Assembly (NCBI GenBank): GCA_027919835.1
Contig: JANVFP010000016.1
Location: forward strand, 868,001-932,000
DNA from: Lentinula raphanica
Taxonomy: Eukaryota; Basidiomycota; Agaricomycetes; Agaricales; Omphalotaceae
Reading direction: 5' to 3'
Length of the DNA: 64,000 nt
Part shown: piece by piece, positions 58,461 to 64,000 of the stretch
Layout of the letters: the number at the start of each line of letters is the position of its first letter
Numbering within the stretch: the first letter of the stretch is position 1
The notes under the pieces: generated by a model
What the model was told of the DNA's origin: nothing
Databases searched by the model: none
Seen by the model: only the letters and a program-made list of their open reading frames with translations
Made by a program: the position numbers and the translations under genes

Positions 58461-59144
58461 GTTCAAAAGCAATGCCAAAGGTTAGTGGTGAGGGGTGTGA
58501 AGAGAAAGGAAGATGTGGAGTACATGGCTGCTCGACTTTCCTTATAACGTCGACTCTACCGGCAAATAGTGGCCGTATATCGAAAGCGAGTCTAAGTCAG
58601 CCAAAAAGTCTACGTTTCAGCTGGAGCTTTGAGCCAATTGATTATCCGCCTTCCCTGCACCAAGCGTCTCAGATGATCAAAAATGTTGCAAATGGTCGTA
58701 AACCGGTAGAAATAACGAGCACCGCCAAACACAGCTTGAAAATTTGCATGCGTGGTGAACGACAAGCGACTCTATCACTATTATGAGTGAGAACGGTATT
58801 TGGAGCGCGGTGTGCTGTTCAGTTTGTCTCGTTAACTCCAGGTTAACTCTGGGGAGCCTGGAGCGTTTCATACGCCGTTGAGATGGTAAGTGGGTCACCA
58901 TCGGGCCACGAAGATTCGGGAGATGATGCATAACTCAAGTTGCCCGTATGTATTCGACGCAGACAGGAAGAAGAAGAATAAAGTCAATTGGAACGAAGCA
59001 CGTGTCGCAACTTTCTCCTCTTCGACCACGACGACCTTCATAATTCCATACCCAACAGTTTGCTGTAGAGGGATTCTACGCATATACAGATAGAAGCTGA
59101 TAGAACCTCTTCTCAATTTAACCAAGACCGAATCACAGCAAGCT
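58461..59144. other. Divergent intergenic region, no gene seen
   Basis: Promoters of the small secreted gene (-) and NDUFAF5 (+). No coding signal that can be supported. Confidence 0.45.
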
Positions 59145-60657
59145 ATGAATATCATTCCCTCGCGGTCACTTCACAGATTTCGTCTCTTCCGCGCCCAAAC
59201 GCGTGCATACGCAGCGATATCTTCCTCCGGTCCTTCTCCCAGCCTCACAACTCATACCTTGGGCCCATTTCAAGTGTTTGATCGCGACACGAAACGACAT
59301 CAGAAAGACCAGGCCGCATATAAGAATGGCGGGGATTCCAGCAGAACGGTCGATTACGTGCGAGACGAAGTAGCAGATAGAATGATGGAAAGGTTGGAAG
59401 TATGTATGTCTTTCTTTCCATGAAGTTCTCTTTCGATTGATTAGCATCCCCCCTTTAGGACATCAAACGCAAATTTAACACGATAGTGGACCTTGGCTCT
59501 GGTTCAGGTCATTTAACGAAGCTATTAGACCCAAATACAACACAAAAATGCATCATGATTGACTCAAGCCGTACGTCTTGGTTTTGAACGGGTCTGGACA
59601 TATTTCTTACGTCCCATACGAAGGTGGAGCTCTACATCGTGATCCCAATTCTGAATTCGACGGTGAGAGATAGCCTACGTGTTAACTTCGCCGCCCCCGA
59701 GTTAAGGCAAGGCATAGTCGATGTGGAGCGAATACATGCCGATGAAGAAAACCTGCTTCAGGTCTTAGAGCCAAATTCACAAGAAGCTATCGTGTCCTGC
59801 TTGAGCCTACATTGGGTGAACGATCTTCCAGGTGGGTAAGAACCGAGCGTTATGTGCCCAAGGTGTCTAACTCATGCACAAGGAATTCTTGTACAAATCA
59901 AGGAGGCTCTACAGCCAGATGGACTTTTCTTGGGTGCTATGTTCGGAGGCGATACACTTTTCGAACTAAGGTTAAACATCATCGCCCGATTACTTTGAAA
60001 TGCTTACCTTTCATGTGCACCGTAGAACAGCACTGCAACTTGCTGAAGTCGATCGTGAAGGCGGTATTTCCCCGCGCGTCTCACCTATGACAGGTATGTG
60101 TTTCCTCCTGCCGGTCTGCTGTCCAAACCGATTAATGATATGAGAACTCCCCAGACACCAGAGATGTCTCTAATTTACTCGGTCGAGCAGGCTTCACCCT
60201 GCTTACTGTCGACATCGACGAGATCAAAGTAGCGTACCCCAGTATGTGGGAGTTGATGGATGATTTACGGGATATGGGCGAAAGCAATGCGGTCATTGGA
60301 CGGTCTGCCACGAACTACTTCTCCCAAGAACGTTCCCCTAATTTTCTCATCGTCATTGCAGACGCCATATGATACATCGTGACACACTCGCTGCGGCTTC
60401 GGCCATATACAAAGGTTTGCACCATTCTTGTTGCCCTTTGACTCTTACTGATATCGCACCTTTGATAGAGCTACATGGTAACCAGGACGGTACCATCCCG
60501 GCTACATTCCAAGTGATATTCATGGTATATTTCATGCTTCTGTCCACCACATGAGATTAAACATTGAATTCTATAGATCGGTTGGAAACCTGCCCCGACT
60601 CAGCCCAAGCCCCTGCAAAAAGGCAGTGGCAAGACAAATCTGAAAGACGTTTTGTGA
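59145..60657 (+). CDS. NDUFAF5: Complex I assembly factor, NDUFAF5-type arginine hydroxylase (methyltransferase fold)
   Basis: Ten exons (59145-59399, 59459-59570, 59624-59662, 59712-59831, 59883-59970, 60026-60093, 60155-60302, 60362-60414, 60469-60524, 60577-60657) sum to 339 residues. An Arg/Ser-rich N-terminus ([19 protein letters not shown]) fits a mitochondrial presequence. [14 protein letters not shown] is the family opener; [14 protein letters not shown] is motif [14 protein letters not shown] and [19 protein letters not shown] are family blocks; then [33 protein letters not shown] and the end [21 protein letters not shown]. The human protein hydroxylates an arginine of NDUFS7 in early complex I assembly. 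Intron 7 has a weak donor (gtctgc at 60303); skipping it gives a false stop after IADAI. Confidence 0.92.
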
Positions 60658-60923
60658 ATGTATCTACTGAATGTCTCTCAGCTCTGCTCTTCTGAATTCA
60701 ACCATGTTTCCTCGCTTGTTAAACCAAACAGCTACTGCCTCCACGCAGCAAAATCGCCTATCTCTGCATCCAATGAACAGCAAGTTGAGAGAGTCGAGTT
60801 GATGTATCGTTAAAGCTGTTGAAACCTAATCCTAACTTTGGGTCAACTGCGTCATTACCAAGCCCGAGCGCCTACTCATGATAACTCCTCTTTCTCCATC
60901 TCCTCCATCTAACTTCCATCGGT

Positions 60924-62524
60924 ATGCCAGGCGGTCAAAGAAATCCACTCAGTGTTACCAAGCTTGTTGAGAGCATCGCAGATGCGGTACATACCGCTAC
61001 GGGTAATGCTCACGATCTTGCGAAAGTGACCAAAACAATAGTTAACGACAAACTCAATGTGCCTTGTGTGGACTTGGTCATCAAAGTGCGTGTACCACAC
61101 GGTATTTGGCAGGATCTAATGCTCAAAACAATGGACAGTTCATTGGTGCCTCTGGAATTCCTAAGTTAGATGTCGTTGGTACTGCGGATCCGTACTTCGT
61201 TGCCAAGATAGACGACGAGGTTTCGATGGTGTACGTGATCAATGCATTCCTGAAAGATCAGGAGAGACTCAACCCAGTCTTTCTAGCTCTACAGTGAAGG
61301 TCAATACCCTTACACCTGTTTGGAACGAAACATGGAGGATAAAGAACGTCCCGATTACTGCGGATTTGCTTGTTGAGGTTTTGGACAAAGATATAGGATC
61401 TCCTATAGACGACTTCGTTGGAAAGTTCAAGAGCAGTGTGGCCGCTGGCGCGAAGGAAGTGGAGATTGAGGGACCGTTGTTCAGGAGAAATAGAGGAACC
61501 TTCTGGCTGAAAGTACGTCTCTTCGACATGATAGTACCCAGGTTTAAGTTTCACACTTTTCCAGATCGATTCTACCCCCTCTTCTGATCCGCCAGGGCCT
61601 CGATATCTATTCGACGGTCCGATTCGCTATTCCCGCCATATGTCGCCCACTGTGGGCAGACTGACCAACTTAGACGACGCTCGTCTGTATTCCACCTGGA
61701 AGATGTATCTCATTGGTGTCCCGGTATACTTCAAGGATGTGTATCAGCATTGGAACGTCAATTATAAAGCAGCACAGACCATATTTGGAACTGGCCCAAC
61801 TTCGCTCGCTATACGCACTGGTATACAAGCCGGACACAAGATGCTTTATGCTCGCAGTACTTCGAATGGTTTCGGAGTGATCGAATCTGCCGCGGACGTG
61901 CTCAAACTCTTCCATGGTGGCAAACCCAATCCCAAGGGCATCATCGGAAGTGACCAAGAATATCTTCCCGTACAAGGCTCCTCCCCCACGACTCAAAGTC
62001 ATTTCGCACATCGCGTCAAACCGGCAGTGTATACCTATATCATCTCTGCTGAGGACGACTCTTTCCGTTTCTCTGAAACTGGCGCTGCTTTCTTTGTCGA
62101 CTTCGCTTCGAAGCACGCGTTACATGCCAATTGTTGCGAGCGAGTACGATATTCTGGTGAATTCCATCCTCGTCCGCGTGCAAAGGATGGGACTTGGGCC
62201 GGATGGCAAAGTTTTGATGACTCTATACCAGACGACACAGTCGATTGGGAGGTTCTCATCGATAACAACTCCGGGACGTATTCCCCTGATAAAGCAATGC
62301 TGCCTACGCTTCAGGCATTGCTAGAACATAATTTCCCCGGATTCAAAGTGCAAGCGTTGGATCGAGAGAATGAGGAACTCGCGCAAAGTGTGCAGGCATG
62401 TCGTGATTACGCCCTCAAATACAGAGGTGTACAAGCACAACATCTACAGCCTCATTTGCAAGAAGGGGAAGAGTCGTTACTAAAACATGCGGTTGCTAGC
62501 GGAGTTGCGACTGACAAGCAGTGA
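60924..62524 (+). CDS. C2-domain protein conserved in fungi, with an apparent -1 frameshift
   Basis: Exons 60924-61230, 61287-61512 and 61565-62524. An N-terminal helix-rich part (VTKLVESIADAVHTATG) leads into a C2 domain: CVDLVIKVR, then GTADPYFVAKIDDEVS with the calcium-loop aspartates, VNTLTPVWNETWRI, LLVEVLDKDIGSPIDDFVGKF. The C-terminal part is conserved and unnamed: PRYLFDGPIRYSRHMSPTVGRL, RLYSTWKMYLIGVPVYF, YQHWNVNYKAAQTIFGTGPTS, AGHKMLYARSTSNGFGVIE. Between IWQ (to 61112) and GSNAQNNGQFIG (from 61112) the frame changes by one base and no intron of normal size can explain it; one G is missing in a GG run or was mis-sequenced. It probably binds lipids or Ca2+; the role is unknown. Confidence 0.75.
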
Positions 62525-62975
62525 TAAGGACGAGTCCATGGGTGAATCTCTCAGGCGATTGAGACAAATGATTTTATCAGAGTACAGGACTTTTTCACAG
62601 CTACTAGTTGGGTGGAGGTATGGACTACTAATATATACGTCTGCTCTTTGGTTATGTACATGAACGTACTTAGTTCCTTGATACCCAATACTACATGGAT
62701 AAAGCACACATAGTCAATTGATGAATCTAATTTCGAGTAATAATGACAACATTAGAGCAAATGGTAGTAAAGCATGGAAGTGTATCTCGAGGTTACATTT
62801 CCAACAGATTCTACAAACAGGTGGTGCGCCCCCCAGCTGCAGACTAACGGAGAACAACTAATAATACCAGATATAGATATAGGCGAAACGTGCATAGTCT
62901 ACAATTTAGTGCCTGTATTGACAGGCCTAAAACATCCCAAAAAGCTACCAGAGCTAAGACCAATGATAAACTCAT
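62525..62975. other. Intergenic between convergent genes
   Basis: 3' UTRs of the C2-domain gene (+) and the SMEK/Psy2 gene (-). No coding signal. Confidence 0.5.
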
Positions 62976-64000
62976 TCATCCAATGTCACCATCTTTCGCG
63001 CCTGGCTGTGAAGGTGTTGAAGTATCTGAAGAAGGTGAGGCGGGTTTGGACGAAGATGTCAAACCTGTTTTCCCCGTTCCAATCTTGAGCTTGAATTTTT
63101 TGGGTGGATCATCCCCGGTCTTGTTGCGACTGATTAACGGAATGGACAGTCCCCCTGTCGATTCCTTTTGTTTTCCTAAATCAGGCTTTTTGGATGGCTT
63201 CGACAATCGATTAAGTAGCTCTTCGTCGTCTTCGTCATCATCACCCCGTCTCCTCTTCTCACCTGGTCTCGAGGGCCCGAGTGAATCTGCGCTAGCCATC
63301 AATCCCGGTGCAGGTGATTGGGGTCGAGACCTCGAAACCAGAGCCTCCAACATGTTGTCCTCGTCTTCTTCTTCGACCGGAGCCAACGGTTTCAGTGGGA
63401 AGCCGTTCGAGGGTGAGTTTGAGGGGATTTGACGGTGAGAAGGTTTTGGACTAGACGGAGGAAGGATAGATGATGGGGACAGCGACGCAGAAGCGTCTTC
63501 TGTGATATCGATTGAGACCGCTTCTTCGTCGTCTTCATAGTCGACGAGGGGCCCGAACTGTGGCGAACGGAGAGGAGGGTTATTTTGTCGTATGAATTTA
63601 TTTGTCAGAGAACCGGCGACTGCCATACGACGTTTGCGTTTGAAGCCGTTAGAGTTTGGCATAGGCGAAGTTGCGCCAGTGCCCCTTGACCATGAGTGGC
63701 TGATCGCAGGTACGAAGTCATCGTCGTCGTCATCGTCTGCATTGAAGTAATCCTCTTCTTCTGCTTCCAATGCGCGACTTCCTGCCCATCCACGAGTGTC
63801 GGCAGGTCTGGGTACGGCAAAAATGGGATCAGCATATGGGGGTCAAGAGCATTGATTATTCTACGCACTTGTCTGGTTTTGTTTCGACAGGCATGGGCTC
63901 ATTGTTCATTTCCCATCTGCGAATGAACGACTGGAATCTCTGGCCGCCAAGCTGGGTCTCCGCCAGAATTTTTATCTCAGCTTCGTGGTTCTTCATACAA
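62976..64000 (-). CDS. PSY2: PP4 regulatory subunit 3 (SMEK/Psy2), C-terminal part, runs off the window
   Basis: Two exons are visible (63869 to beyond 64000, and 62976-63807) joined by a 61-nt intron. The upstream exon ends in HEAEIKILAETQLGGQRFQSFIRRWEMNNEP, the last conserved piece of SMEK/Psy2 proteins. The downstream exon is an acidic, disordered tail (EEEDYFNADDDDDDDF) with NLS-like KRKRR, a phospho-type Ser/Pro-rich section and a Lys-rich end (PPKKFKLKIGTGKTG). SMEK/Psy2 recruits substrates to protein phosphatase 4 in DNA-damage and nutrient signalling. The N-terminal EVH1 and Arm-repeat domains lie outside the window on the right. Confidence 0.88.

Overview
The window looks like nuclear DNA of an agaricomycete (mushroom-forming basidiomycete). 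The genes are dense and split by many introns of about 47-70 nt with GT-AG ends. Intergenic gaps are short. The families present include FunK1-like kinases, a mushroom-type multi-exon membrane protein family and small secreted proteins. Almost every open frame is an exon rather than a whole gene, so the coordinates below span spliced genes; where exon lengths were summed they gave whole codon numbers.

Left part (1-15 kb), mostly housekeeping: an Ofd1/Tpa1-type prolyl hydroxylase; a tandem pair of related small secreted proteins; PAPS reductase (sulfate assimilation); an RNase III with a dsRNA-binding domain; a tail-anchored cytochrome b5; and a very large FxFG nucleoporin with an N-terminal membrane segment.

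Middle (15-40 kb), a duplication- and transposon-rich accessory region. Two tandem copies of one membrane-protein gene lie at 16.2-21.3 kb and 24.2-26.7 kb, each followed by a decayed copy of the neighbouring nucleoporin's 3' coding region, with a third membrane-gene fragment between them. The first copy is cut by a 2.6-kb terminal-inverted-repeat element with a perfect 6-bp target duplication. Its ends also carry splice-site-like signals that would keep the frame. Next come three FunK1-like kinase copies (one a pseudogene), RCF2 with a 963-bp palindromic CACTA-type element in its promoter region, a complete methyltransferase, and methyltransferase and kinase fragments scattered between them.

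Right part (40-64 kb), housekeeping again: a secreted protein, NUP98 (ending exactly at its autoproteolysis position) divergent from RNA polymerase I subunit RPA2, a conserved basic/Pro-rich protein, a long Q-rich C2H2 zinc-finger protein, a small secreted protein, the complex I assembly methyltransferase NDUFAF5, a C2-domain protein with an apparent -1 frameshift, and the C-terminal part of the PP4 regulatory subunit SMEK/Psy2, which runs off the right edge.

The genes do not form one pathway. The linked themes are nuclear pore (two FG nucleoporins), mitochondria (RCF2, NDUFAF5) and repeated birth and decay of accessory genes in the middle. No tRNA, rRNA, CRISPR array or bacterial-type operon was seen.
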